Notes under the pieces: generated by a model
What the model was told of the DNA's origin: nothing
The model's input: the letters and a program-made list of their open reading frames with translations, nothing else
Databases searched by the model: none
Made by a program: the position numbers and the translations under genes
Shown here: piece by piece, positions 49,365-57,741 of the stretch
How positions within the stretch are numbered: the stretch's first letter is position 1
Layout of the letters: every line of letters begins with the position of its first letter
Assembly (NCBI RefSeq): GCF_013761175.1
Contig: NZ_JACDUR010000007.1
Location: forward strand, 294,915 to 358,914
Length of the DNA: 64,000 bases
Direction of reading: 5' to 3'
Source: Nonomuraea soli
Lineage (GTDB): Bacteria > Actinomycetota > Actinomycetes > Streptosporangiales > Streptosporangiaceae

Positions 49365-50774
49365 GTGATTCCTCCCGTTCCTTCGCCGGTCACGGGCGTG
49401 CGCCGTGGCCCGATGCTCGCCGTCCTGCTCACCGGCCAGGTCATGGCGTCCATGGACGGCTCGATCGTGTCGGTCGCCGCGGAGACCATCCGCGGCGACC
49501 TCCGGGCCGGAGGCACGGGCATCCAGCTGATCGTGTCGGGCTACCTGCTGACCGTGGGCGTGCTCCTGGTCACGTGCGCGCGGATCGGCGACGTGATCGG
49601 GCAGCGGCGCGCGTTCCTGCTCGGGCTGGGCTGGTTCACCGGCGCCTCGCTGCTGTGCGGGCTCGCGCCGGACGTGACCGTACTCGTGCTCGCGCGCATC
49701 GCCCAGGCCGCCGGCGCGGCGCTGCTCACGCCGCAGATCTTCTCGCTCATCCAGACGCACTGGGACGGTACGGCACGCCGCAGGGCCATCGGCCTCTACA
49801 GCATGGTGCTCGCCCTCGGCGTCGCGCTGGGGCAGGTCGTCGGCGGGCTCGTCGTCAGCGCCGACCTCTTCGGCCTGTCGTGGCGTCCCGTCTTCCTGCT
49901 CAACGTCCCGATCGGCCTGGCCGCCCTGGTCGTGGGGCCGAGGCTGCTGCCCGGGTCGCGCCCGGACGAGCGGGCTCGGCTCGACCCCGGCGGCGTGGCC
50001 GTCCTGACCGCGGCGATGGCGGCGATCACGATCCCCTTGATCTTCGGCAGTGACCTCGGCTGGCCCGCGTGGACGTGGATCTCGCTCGGGTGCGGCGCCG
50101 TACTGCTGGCGGGGTTCGTCCGTTACGAGACCCAAGCGCCGCACCCGCTGCTCGACCTGGCCTCCGTACGGCCCCGCGGAGTCAAGCCGGGGCTGGCGGC
50201 GTGCTGGACCATCATGGGGTGCTACACCGCCTTCGTCCTCGCGCTCACGCTGCACCTGCAGACCGCGCTGGGATACTCGCCCTTCGAGGCGGGCCTGGCC
50301 TTCGTGCCCTACGCGCTGGGATTCGGCACGCTGAGCCTGACCTGGACGCGGTATCCACAGGCTGTGCAGCGCGTGCTGCCGGCCGCCGGGCCGCTCGCCT
50401 TCGCCGGCGGGGCGATCCTGGTGGTGCTCGCCTGCCGCGACGAGTGGCAGCCGGAGCTCGCCGTACCGTTGCTGCTCCTGGCGGGGGCGGGGCACGCGGC
50501 CGGGTACAGCCCGCTGATCGCGCAGGTCACGTCGCTGGTCGAGCCGCGGCTGGCATCCGCGATCTCGGCGCTCAACGCCACGGGCCCGGTGCTCGCGGGG
50601 GTGACGGCGGTGGCGGGCCTGGGGAGCGTGTACTTCGCGGCGCCTTCGTCGGCGGACGGCCTGCTGCGCGTCGTGATCGCCGTGGCGGGCCTGCTCGCGG
50701 CGGGGACGGCGTGCGCCGTTCGCGTCGCTTCGACGCAGCGTCAAGGGGTCGCTGCCACTTCCCACCCATCGTAG
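49365..50774 (+). CDS. MFS transporter, DHA2 drug-efflux type
   Basis: GTG 49365 gives 469 residues with 13-14 membrane helices. The motifs are MLAVLLTGQVMASMDGSIVSVAAETI, ARIGDVIGQRRAFLLGLG, and VLARIAQAAGAALLTPQIFSLIQ. The likely role is export of a drug or secondary metabolite by proton antiport. It starts 13 bp after the SARP-type regulator, so it is likely part of its transcript or regulon. The 3' end overlaps the broken RraB-like gene on the other strand by 34 bp. Confidence 0.88.
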   Translation: MIPPVPSPVTGVRRGPMLAVLLTGQVMASMDGSIVSVAAETIRGDLRAGGTGIQLIVSGYLLTVGVLLVTCARIGDVIGQRRAFLLGLGWFTGASLLCGLAPDVTVLVLARIAQAAGAALLTPQIFSLIQTHWDGTARRRAIGLYSMVLALGVALGQVVGGLVVSADLFGLSWRPVFLLNVPIGLAALVVGPRLLPGSRPDERARLDPGGVAVLTAAMAAITIPLIFGSDLGWPAWTWISLGCGAVLLAGFVRYETQAPHPLLDLASVRPRGVKPGLAACWTIMGCYTAFVLALTLHLQTALGYSPFEAGLAFVPYALGFGTLSLTWTRYPQAVQRVLPAAGPLAFAGGAILVVLACRDEWQPELAVPLLLLAGAGHAAGYSPLIAQVTSLVEPRLASAISALNATGPVLAGVTAVAGLGSVYFAAPSSADGLLRVVIAVAGLLAAGTACAVRVASTQRQGVAATSHPS

Positions 50775-51129
50775 TCGGCGCCGTGTTTCTGGGCGATGGC
50801 ATCGAAGAGGTATCCCGTCTCGCGCACGAAATCGGGCGTGATCACCGCGTTCGCATCGCACGTCACCGGCCACTTCCCCCGTGACCCGAGGAAGGGCTTG
50901 CCGACCTCCACTTGGAGACCGAAGGGGGACAGATGAGCCTCCCTGGCAACGCTCTGAGCGACATCGAGGGTCGGGGCGTAGGGTGGAACCTCACGTGGCG
51001 GGGCTGGTCGAGGTCGGCGCCCGAATCCGCGAGCCTGTTCATGACCAGCAGGTCCTTGTATTTGATCCCGAGCCGGGGAGACCGCTCTTCGAGGTCGAGC
51101 AGGTCGTGCTTTTTCCGGAACGGCCACAT
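50741..51129 (-). pseudogene. RraB-domain protein with a frameshift
   Basis: Two overlapping minus-strand frames together make one RraB (ribonuclease E inhibitor B)-like protein. The first runs from ATG 51129 (MWPFRKKHDLLDLEE, IKYKDLLVMNRLADSGADLDQPRHVRF). The second frame continues with YAPTLDVAQSVAREAHL, the GLQVEVGKPFLGSRG part and CDANAVITPDFVRETGYLFDAIAQKHGADYDGWEV. The switch lies near 50978-50984 (coding-strand ccaccctacg), consistent with loss of one base. Apart from this the protein looks intact, so a sequencing error, a recent mutation or recoding are all possible. Confidence 0.75.
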
Positions 51130-51346
51130 GCGAACCCCTTGTGCTGGCGATCGCTGGCGATCATAGCCCCAGCAACGAGTGGGTTCTCGCCGCCCCACAC
51201 CTGCGGGGCGGCGGTCCCGGCGGAGGAGAGGCGCCAGCCGCACGCTGGTCGGGACTCTCACTCTCTTCGATGCGCATGATCGAAGAAAAGTTCACCACTC
51301 CATCGGGACGCGGGCGAGGCAGGCCGGGGACGGGTGACACGCTCGG

Positions 51347-52516
51347 CTAGTACGACGGCAGGTCGATGGCGGTGGCGGCGCGGTGGATGGGCTCGACGAC
51401 CTTGGCCATGATGCGGTCCTTGCCCGGCAGCAGGTTGACCACGCGCAGCATGATCATCGACATGCGCACCTGGAACGGGGTGGCCATCACCATGCGCTTG
51501 ATGTTGCCGGTGCCCAGGGCCTGGTTGGCCTCGACGAAGGGGCGCATCCGCGCCTCGTAGGCGGGGAAGGCGGCGGTGTGGTCGCCGGCGGCGCGCTTGA
51601 GTTCGCCCGCCAGCACGTAGGCGCCGACGAGGGCCAGGCTGGTGCCCTGTCCCGAGGCGGGGGAGGCGCAGTAGGCGGCGTCGCCGATCAGCGCGACCCG
51701 GCCCGCGTGCCAGCTGTCCATGCGCACCTGGCTGAGGGAGTCGTAGTAGAAGTCGGGCGCGTCGGCCATGCCCTCGAGCAGGCGCGGCACCTCCCAGCCC
51801 GAGCCGGTGTAGGCCTCGGCGAGGATGCGCTGCTGTTCGGCGCGCTCGCGTGCCTTGTCGTCGGACTGCCACAGGAACATGGCCTTGGCTCCGGCGTCCT
51901 GCCGGGTGCTGTAGAGCAGTGCCGTACGGCCGGGACCGACGTAGGTGAGTTCCTCGCGGTCGAGCCCGAGGTGGTTGGGCACGCTGAAGATCGAGACGTT
52001 GTAGCCCATGTCGCGCACGTAGCGGTCCTCGGGGCCGAAGGCCAGCGCGCGGGTGTTGGAGTGCAGCCCGTCGGCGCCGACGACCAGGTCGAAGTGGCGC
52101 ACGAGCCCGCTGTCGAAGGTCACCTGGGTGCCGTCGATGGAGGCGATCGAGTCGCCGAAGAGGTATTCGACGCCGCTGGTCGCCTCGTGCAGGAGGCGGG
52201 TGAGGTCGCCGCGGTGGAGCTCGGCGTCCTGGTGGACGCGGCCGCCGAAGCTGTCGCCGTCCATGCTGGCCACCTGACGTCCGGCGCCGTCGACCACGGA
52301 GCCGGTGCGCACGTCGGTGCGCAGGGAGCGGATGTGCTCCAGGAGGCCCATGCGCTCGACGACGTCGAGGGCGGCGCCGCGGATGTCGACCTTGTAGCCG
52401 CCCTCGCGCACCTCGTTCGCGCGCTCGACGACGGTGGGGGTGAAGCCGTACTCACGCAGCCAGTAGGCGAGGGTCGTGCCCGCGATGCTCGCGCCGGAGA
52501 TCAGGATGTTCGTCAT
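51347..52516 (-). CDS. FAD-dependent aromatic monooxygenase (PHBH/TetX-like)
   Basis: From ATG 52516 the 389-residue flavoprotein shows the dinucleotide motif ILISGASIAGTTLAYWLREYG, the DG motif LVVGADGLHSNTRAL and the FAD-binding GDAAYCASPASGQGTSLALVGAYVLAGEL. It hydroxylates aromatic or drug substrates with NAD(P)H and O2. It is divergent from a TetR gene over a palindromic operator, so it is probably induced by the compound the TetR protein binds. TetX-like inactivation of a drug is a reasonable guess. Confidence 0.92.
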   Translation of the reverse strand: MTNILISGASIAGTTLAYWLREYGFTPTVVERANEVREGGYKVDIRGAALDVVERMGLLEHIRSLRTDVRTGSVVDGAGRQVASMDGDSFGGRVHQDAELHRGDLTRLLHEATSGVEYLFGDSIASIDGTQVTFDSGLVRHFDLVVGADGLHSNTRALAFGPEDRYVRDMGYNVSIFSVPNHLGLDREELTYVGPGRTALLYSTRQDAGAKAMFLWQSDDKARERAEQQRILAEAYTGSGWEVPRLLEGMADAPDFYYDSLSQVRMDSWHAGRVALIGDAAYCASPASGQGTSLALVGAYVLAGELKRAAGDHTAAFPAYEARMRPFVEANQALGTGNIKRMVMATPFQVRMSMIMLRVVNLLPGKDRIMAKVVEPIHRAATAIDLPSY

Positions 52517-52534
52517 GTCCTGAATAGTACGCAT

Positions 52535-52556
52535 GTCTTAGACAAGTGTGCAAGAC
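52535..52556. promoter_or_regulatory. TetR-type operator between monooxygenase and regulator genes
   Basis: GTCTT..ACA..TGT..AAGAC forms a 22-bp imperfect palindrome (16 matching positions) centred between the two starts, with another TGTGTAAGA half-site right of it. The 59-bp gap leaves space for little else, so both genes should be controlled from here. Confidence 0.6.
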
Positions 52557-52575
52557 ACCTGTGTAAGATGAACTC

Positions 52576-53097
52576 ATGGGTAACCGAGAAGACCTCCTCG
52601 AAGGCGCCAAACGCTGCCTGTATGACAAGGGCTACTTCCGCACGACCGCGCGCGACATCGCGAACGCGGCGGGGGTGAGCCTGGCCGCGATCGGCTACCA
52701 CTACGGCACCAAGGACGACCTGCTCAACGAGGCGGTCGTCGAAGCGATGCGGGAGTGGAGCGAGGACCTGGGCCGGGTGCTGGCCGAGCCGGGCGACTTC
52801 GAGTCGACCTGGGGCAAGGTCATCGAGTCCTTCGCCACGGCCAGGCCGCTGTGGACGATCCAGTTCGAGCTGGTCGCGCACATGGCGCGCACGCCGGAGA
52901 TGCGCGAGGCGTTCGCGGAGGCGGGGCGGCACGCCAGGCTCGGGCTGGCGGAGCTGTTCGGGTCGGAGTCCGAGCAGGTGGGGGCGGTGATCCAGACCCT
53001 GCTGGGCGGGCTGGCGGCGCAGTGGCTGGTGGACCCCGACAACACGCCGACTCCGGCGGACCTGCTGGAGGGCCTGCGCACGCTGATGGAGCGGTGA
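52576..53097 (+). CDS. TetR-family repressor
   Basis: This 173-residue regulator has the N-terminal TetR HTH (REDLLEGAKRCLYDKGYFRTTARDIANAAGVSLAAIGYHYGTKDDLLNEAV) and an all-helical ligand domain. Divergent from the monooxygenase gene, it most likely represses that gene and itself. The ligand domain ends with a conserved helix (LLGGLAAQWLVDPDNTPT). ATG 52576 lies 19 bp from the operator. Confidence 0.92.
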   Translation: MGNREDLLEGAKRCLYDKGYFRTTARDIANAAGVSLAAIGYHYGTKDDLLNEAVVEAMREWSEDLGRVLAEPGDFESTWGKVIESFATARPLWTIQFELVAHMARTPEMREAFAEAGRHARLGLAELFGSESEQVGAVIQTLLGGLAAQWLVDPDNTPTPADLLEGLRTLMER

Positions 53098-53158
53098 GCA
53101 GGCCGCTTGGCCGGAGCCGGACGCGTGGTGGCGTCCGGCTCCGCCCAGGTTCGGGAAC

Positions 53159-54682
53159 CTATGGCCTGACCAGGAAGACGTTGCCCAGCGAGCGCTGTCC
53201 CGTGGCGTCGGAAGGCCGGTTGACGATGCCCGCGCCGGCCGTGGCCAGCACGCTGGAGCCGCCGCCGTCGAGGTTCATCGCCTCCACCGCGCCGAGCCGC
53301 TTCATCAGCTCGGCCGTCTGCGCGATGCCGAGCCCCTCGCTGTACCCGGCCTGCCTGCCGTCGACGACCACGAGCATCAGCCGCCCGCGGTCGTCCATGC
53401 CGATCATGGATCGCGGGTTGGCGCGCAGCGTCCAGTTGTAGGTGAACGTCTGGTCGCTGCCTTCCCTGATCAGGCCGTCCGCGTCCGCGTTCACGGAGAC
53501 CTGGCCGTCGCGGACCAGGGTCGGGCCGACCTGCAGGATGGTGGTGTCGGGAGTGAGCGGCACGCGGTGGCCCCTGCTGTCCTCGACGCGCTCGGTGACG
53601 GTCAGCTTCCCGCCCGGAGCGGCATGGGCCAGCAGCCACGCGGAGCTGTCGCCGATCGCCTGGACGACCGATCCGCCGGCCGGGACGCTCGCGCCGCGCG
53701 TGGTGTTGACCGCCAGCACGGTGCCGTCGGCGTCGAGCACGGCCTCGGCGCCCTCGCCCACCGGCGGCACGCCCCATTCGGGGGTGAAGAGCACCAGCTC
53801 GCTGGGGTCGGTGCACTTCAGGTCGTGCTGGGGCTTCTGCGTGGGCTGGTCGCCGCCGACGCCGCCGCAGTTCCAGACCTCGCCGGGCAGCCGGTTGACG
53901 CCGTCGACCTCGGCCGTCGCCCCGCCCGCGCGGAGCGTGACGTGTGCGGTGTAGGCGTCGACGTCCACCCGTCGGCCGCCGTGCGTGATCCTGATCCCGC
54001 CGCGGCCCTGGGTGGCGGAGCCGATGAGCTTGCCGTTCTTGACGTACAGGCCGCCGGGGGCGCGGTTGTAGAACCACTGGGCGTTGATGCCGGCGCTGGC
54101 GCCGGTCGCGGCGATGAGGTCGGTCAGCGTCTCGGGGCCGTTCAGCGCCGGGCCGAAGTCGGTGTCCACGGTGCCGCGGAACTGGCTGAAGTCGACGCGG
54201 AGCACGTGCACCTTCTGCGGCGCGTTCCGGTCGGTGCCGTCCTGCGCGGTGTAGCGGGTGCCGCCGGTGAAGCCCGCGGCTCTGACCTGGGTCAGAGCCG
54301 CGGACGCCTCGCCGCTGGTGGCGTAGCGGCCCAGCCGTACGGTCCACCCGAGCACGCCCGCCGGGCGGTCGGCGAAGGCGGGCAGGTCGACCTGCTCGAC
54401 GCGGGGTTCGAAGCCCTTCTCGCGCAGACCGGCGGCGATGCGGTCGGCGATCTCCCTCGATCCGAGCGCCGTGCCCGCGGTGGCGGCGGGACCGTCGAGG
54501 GTCGCGGGCAGATAGACGTGCACCGTCCAGAAGTCGTCGGCGTCCTGGGCGCCCAGCGACAGCGTGGTCAGGGTCAGGCCCGGGGGGAGCGTGGGCGAGG
54601 TCGTTCCCTCCGCGGGTACGGCCACGGCGGGCAGCGCGATCGTCAGGGCTGCCACCAGGGACGTTAAGGCTGTGCGGGGCAT
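53159..54682 (-). CDS. Secreted phosphodiester glycosidase (NAGPA/DUF2233 family)
   Basis: This is a 507-residue protein. The signal peptide is MPRTALTSLVAALTIALPAVAVPA. Next is a SPOR-like domain (GWTVRLGRYATSGEASAALTQVRAAG). The NAGPA domain follows, with GINAQWFYNRAPGGLYVKNG, DRGRLMLVVVDGRQAGYSEGLGIAQTAELMKRLGAVEAMNLDGGGSS (the DGGGS catalytic loop) and NRPSDATGQRSLGNVFLV at the end. The family cleaves GlcNAc-1-phosphodiesters. It is divergent from the carbohydrate importer, suggesting it frees a sugar outside the cell for uptake. Confidence 0.85.
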   Translation of the reverse strand: MPRTALTSLVAALTIALPAVAVPAEGTTSPTLPPGLTLTTLSLGAQDADDFWTVHVYLPATLDGPAATAGTALGSREIADRIAAGLREKGFEPRVEQVDLPAFADRPAGVLGWTVRLGRYATSGEASAALTQVRAAGFTGGTRYTAQDGTDRNAPQKVHVLRVDFSQFRGTVDTDFGPALNGPETLTDLIAATGASAGINAQWFYNRAPGGLYVKNGKLIGSATQGRGGIRITHGGRRVDVDAYTAHVTLRAGGATAEVDGVNRLPGEVWNCGGVGGDQPTQKPQHDLKCTDPSELVLFTPEWGVPPVGEGAEAVLDADGTVLAVNTTRGASVPAGGSVVQAIGDSSAWLLAHAAPGGKLTVTERVEDSRGHRVPLTPDTTILQVGPTLVRDGQVSVNADADGLIREGSDQTFTYNWTLRANPRSMIGMDDRGRLMLVVVDGRQAGYSEGLGIAQTAELMKRLGAVEAMNLDGGGSSVLATAGAGIVNRPSDATGQRSLGNVFLVRP

Positions 54683-54725
54683 AAGCGTCCTTCGTTCTCA
54701 TGAGCGAGCCGATCGGGGGGCCGTC

Positions 54726-54769
54726 TTGACGACGTCACGAGCGGCTCTTATTCTTCAGGCTTAATTAAT
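54726..54769 (+). promoter_or_regulatory. Promoter and AT-rich operator of the sugar importer operon
   Basis: TTGACG (54726-54731), a 17-bp spacer and TATTCT (54749-54754) make a good sigma-70 promoter. TTAATTAAT at 54761-54769 overlaps the expected start of transcription. This A/T palindrome in a GC-rich genome is a likely operator for the ROK protein at 57742 and also lies within reach of the divergent glycosidase gene. Confidence 0.5.
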
Positions 54770-54817
54770 AAATGACCCTGAAAAAAAGAGCAAGCCTCCT
54801 TCCCCCAAGGACCCCTC

Positions 54818-56083
54818 ATGAGCAATCTGCTTCGGCTCGCGGCGGCCGCACTCACCGCCCTGCCCCTGGCCGCGTGCGCCGCCGAGAGCGAAGGCCCCGT
54901 CGCGCTCACCTGGTGGCAGGGCCCGAACGCCGAGACGCCCACGCAGGAAGCCGTGGCCGCCTGCACCAAGGACGGCAAGTACGCGATCAAGGTCGAGACC
55001 CTCCCCGACGGCTCGGACAAGCAGCGCGAGCAACTCGTGCGGCGGCTCTCGGCCAAGGACAAGTCGGTCAACCTCATCACCATGGACGTCGTCTGGACGG
55101 CCGAGTTCGCCGAAGCCGGCTGGATCCTGCCGCTGCCCGACGCCACCGCCAAGACCGTCACCGACGGCACGCTCGAAGGCGCGCTGAAGTCCGCGACCTG
55201 GAAGGACAAGCTCTACGCGGCGCCGCTGCTGTCCGGCTCGCAACTGCTCTGGTACCGCAAGTCGCGCGCGGAACAGGCGGGCATCGACCCCGCCAAGGGC
55301 GAACTGACCTGGGAGCAGCTCCTCGCCGCAGCCGGCGGCATGCCGGAGGGCGAGCGCGGAGTGGCCACACCCGGCAACCGCTACGAGGGATACACGGTCT
55401 TCGTCAACGCCCTCGTCGCCTCGGCCGGTGGCCAGGTCGTCGACGCCGAGGGCCAGCCGGGCCTCGACAGCGACGCCGGGCGGGCGGCCGCCTCCGTCAT
55501 CGGCTCCCTGGCCACCGGCCCCGCCGCGCTCAAGGGCATGAGCACGCTCGACGAGGAGACCATGCGGGCCGCCTTCGAGCAGGGCGAGGCGTCGTTCATG
55601 ACCAACTGGGGCTACGTCTACGCCGCCGCGGCCGACCGCGCGACTAAGGAACCCGAGTTCAAAAAGGTCTTCGACGACTACGGCTGGGCCAGGTACCCGA
55701 GGGTCGTCGCCGGGGTCCCCAGCGCTCCGCCGCTCGGCGGCTCCAACATCGCCATCGGCGCAGGCACGCCCGAGGACCAGCGCGAGAGCGCCTACGCCGC
55801 CCTCGCCTGCCTGACCTCCACCCAGTCCCAGAAGGGCTTCATGATGGGCGCCGGCATCCCCGCCGCCCGCTCGTCGGTCTACGACGACGCGGAGGTGCGC
55901 GCCAAGTTCCCCTTCGCCGACGTCATGCGCGACTCGATCGCCGAGGCCTCGCCGCGCCCGATGGTCCGCAAGTACAACGCGCTGTCCACCGCCATCCAGA
56001 CCGCCTTCCACCCGCCCGCGTCCGTGACCGCCGAGACCGCGGCCAAGGCCCAGGCGGCCGTCGCCCAGGCCGTGGGACAGTGA
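54818..56083 (+). CDS. ABC transporter sugar-binding lipoprotein
   Basis: The 421-residue protein has a lipobox LAAC (Cys20) after a short hydrophobic signal. The mature part shows the family 1 extracellular solute-binding fold with TWWQGPNAETPTQEAVAAC, the DVVWTAEFAEAGWILPL motif, and PLLSGSQLLWYRKS. It delivers a carbohydrate to the two permeases that follow. Its stop overlaps the first permease start by 4 bp. No ATPase gene is in the cluster, so a shared MsiK-type ATPase is expected, as in other actinomycetes. Confidence 0.9.
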   Translation: MSNLLRLAAAALTALPLAACAAESEGPVALTWWQGPNAETPTQEAVAACTKDGKYAIKVETLPDGSDKQREQLVRRLSAKDKSVNLITMDVVWTAEFAEAGWILPLPDATAKTVTDGTLEGALKSATWKDKLYAAPLLSGSQLLWYRKSRAEQAGIDPAKGELTWEQLLAAAGGMPEGERGVATPGNRYEGYTVFVNALVASAGGQVVDAEGQPGLDSDAGRAAASVIGSLATGPAALKGMSTLDEETMRAAFEQGEASFMTNWGYVYAAAADRATKEPEFKKVFDDYGWARYPRVVAGVPSAPPLGGSNIAIGAGTPEDQRESAYAALACLTSTQSQKGFMMGAGIPAARSSVYDDAEVRAKFPFADVMRDSIAEASPRPMVRKYNALSTAIQTAFHPPASVTAETAAKAQAAVAQAVGQ

Positions 56084-56922
56084 ACCGAGTCCGCACCGAG
56101 CAGCGGCTGGGCTGGCTCATGGCCGGCCCGGCGCTGCTGCTCATGCTGGCGGTGACGGTGGTGCCGGTCCTGCGGACCGTCGCCCTGTCGCTGGAGCGTT
56201 ACTCCCTGAGCGCCCCCGGCGAGCGGGCGTTCGCGGGGCTCGGCAACTACCGCGAGATCCTCACCGGCCAGGACTGGTGGCGTGACCTGTCCTCGACGGT
56301 CATCCTCACGGTGACCAGCGTCGGGCTCGAGTTCGTGCTGGGCTTCGCCCTCGCCCTGGCCATGCACAAGGTGCTGTGGGGCAGGCAGCTGCTGCGCACC
56401 GTCGTGCTCGTGCCGTACGCCGTCCTGACCGTCGTCTCCGCCTTCGCCTTCCGCTTCGCCTTCCAGCCGTCGGTGGGATTCGTCGGCGGCGACTTCAACT
56501 GGCTGGGCGAGACCTGGTCGGCCTACACGGTGATCGTGCTGACCGAGGTGTGGAAGACCACGCCGTTCATGGCGCTGATGCTGCTGGCCGGGCTGGTCAC
56601 GGTGCCCGGCGAGGTCTACGAGGCGGCCAAGGTCGACGGGGCGAACGCCTGGCAGCGGCTGTGGCGGGTGACGATCCCGTGCGTACGGCCGGCCATCATG
56701 GTCGCCCTGCTCTTCCGCACCCTCGACGCCTTCCGCATCTTCGACACCGTCTACATCCAGACGCAGGGCGCCGTCGGCACCGAGACCCTGTCGTTCCTGA
56801 GCTACCGCTTCCTGATCAGGGACCTGGAGGTCGGCCTCGGCTCGGCCGTCTCGGTGCTGCTGTTCGTCTGCGTCGCGATGATCGCGGCCGGCTTCGTCCG
56901 AGCGTTCAGAGGTGCGTCATGA
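56080..56922 (+). CDS. Carbohydrate ABC permease 1 (MalF type)
   Basis: GTG 56080 gives 280 residues with six membrane helices. The EAA loop, GEVYEAAKVDGANAWQRLWRVTIPCVRPAI, is where the ATPase docks. It overlaps the binding-protein gene and the second permease (ATGA), so all three are translated in step. Confidence 0.92.
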   Translation: MNRVRTEQRLGWLMAGPALLLMLAVTVVPVLRTVALSLERYSLSAPGERAFAGLGNYREILTGQDWWRDLSSTVILTVTSVGLEFVLGFALALAMHKVLWGRQLLRTVVLVPYAVLTVVSAFAFRFAFQPSVGFVGGDFNWLGETWSAYTVIVLTEVWKTTPFMALMLLAGLVTVPGEVYEAAKVDGANAWQRLWRVTIPCVRPAIMVALLFRTLDAFRIFDTVYIQTQGAVGTETLSFLSYRFLIRDLEVGLGSAVSVLLFVCVAMIAAGFVRAFRGAS

Positions 56923-57737
56923 GGCGGCGGATCGCGGACATCCTGGTCACCCTCACGGTCGCCGTCTGGACCCTGGCGCCGATCGTCTGGGTCGTGAGCC
57001 TGTCGCTGAAGCCGCCCACCCTGCAGAACGACGGGCGTTTCCTGCCGGCCTCGCCCACGCTCGACAACTACACCGGCCTGTTCACCAAGCCGATGTTCAC
57101 CACCGCACTGGGCAACTCCGTGGGCATCTCGCTCATCGCCACGACCGTCTCGGTGATCGTCGCCGTCTTCGCGGCGTACGCGATCGCGCGCCTGCGCTTC
57201 CGCGGCAGCGGGCTGGTGCTCGGCACCGCCCTGGGGCTGACGATGTTCCCCGCGATCGCGCTGGTGGGCCCGCTGTTCACGCTGTGGACGGAGCTCGGCC
57301 TGTTCGACACCTGGCTCGGCCTCATCATCCCCTACGTCTCGTTCTCGCTGCCGCTGGCGATCTGGCTGCTGACCGCCTTCTTCCGCACCATCCCGCGTGC
57401 GCTGGAGGAGTCGGCGCAGGTCGACGGTGCCACCCGGCTCCAGGCGCTGGTCCGGGTGATCCTGCCCGCGGCCGTTCCCGGCGTGGTCACCACGTTCCTG
57501 CTCACCTTCCTGGCGTGCTGGGGCGAGTTCCTGTTCGCGATCTCGCTCACCTCGACCGAGGCCTCCCGCACGGTCCCCGCCGCGCTCGCCTTCTTCACCG
57601 GGGACTCGGAGTTCCAGCAGCCGTACGGCGCCATCGCCGCGGCCGCCCTGCTGGTGACCGTTCCGGTGGTCGTGCTCGTCCTGCTCGCCCAGCGTCGCAT
57701 CGTCGCCGGGCTCACCTCCGGTGCGGTGAAGGGGTGA
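56919..57737 (+). CDS. Carbohydrate ABC permease 2 (MalG type)
   Basis: ATG 56919 gives 272 residues with six helices and the EAA loop ALEESAQVDGATRLQALVRVILPAAVPG. It has the NDGRFLPASPTLDNYTGLF extracellular loop before helix 2, typical of this class. It completes the importer; the ROK regulator starts only 4 bp downstream. Confidence 0.92.
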   Translation: MRRRIADILVTLTVAVWTLAPIVWVVSLSLKPPTLQNDGRFLPASPTLDNYTGLFTKPMFTTALGNSVGISLIATTVSVIVAVFAAYAIARLRFRGSGLVLGTALGLTMFPAIALVGPLFTLWTELGLFDTWLGLIIPYVSFSLPLAIWLLTAFFRTIPRALEESAQVDGATRLQALVRVILPAAVPGVVTTFLLTFLACWGEFLFAISLTSTEASRTVPAALAFFTGDSEFQQPYGAIAAAALLVTVPVVVLVLLAQRRIVAGLTSGAVKG

Positions 57738-57741
57738 CACC

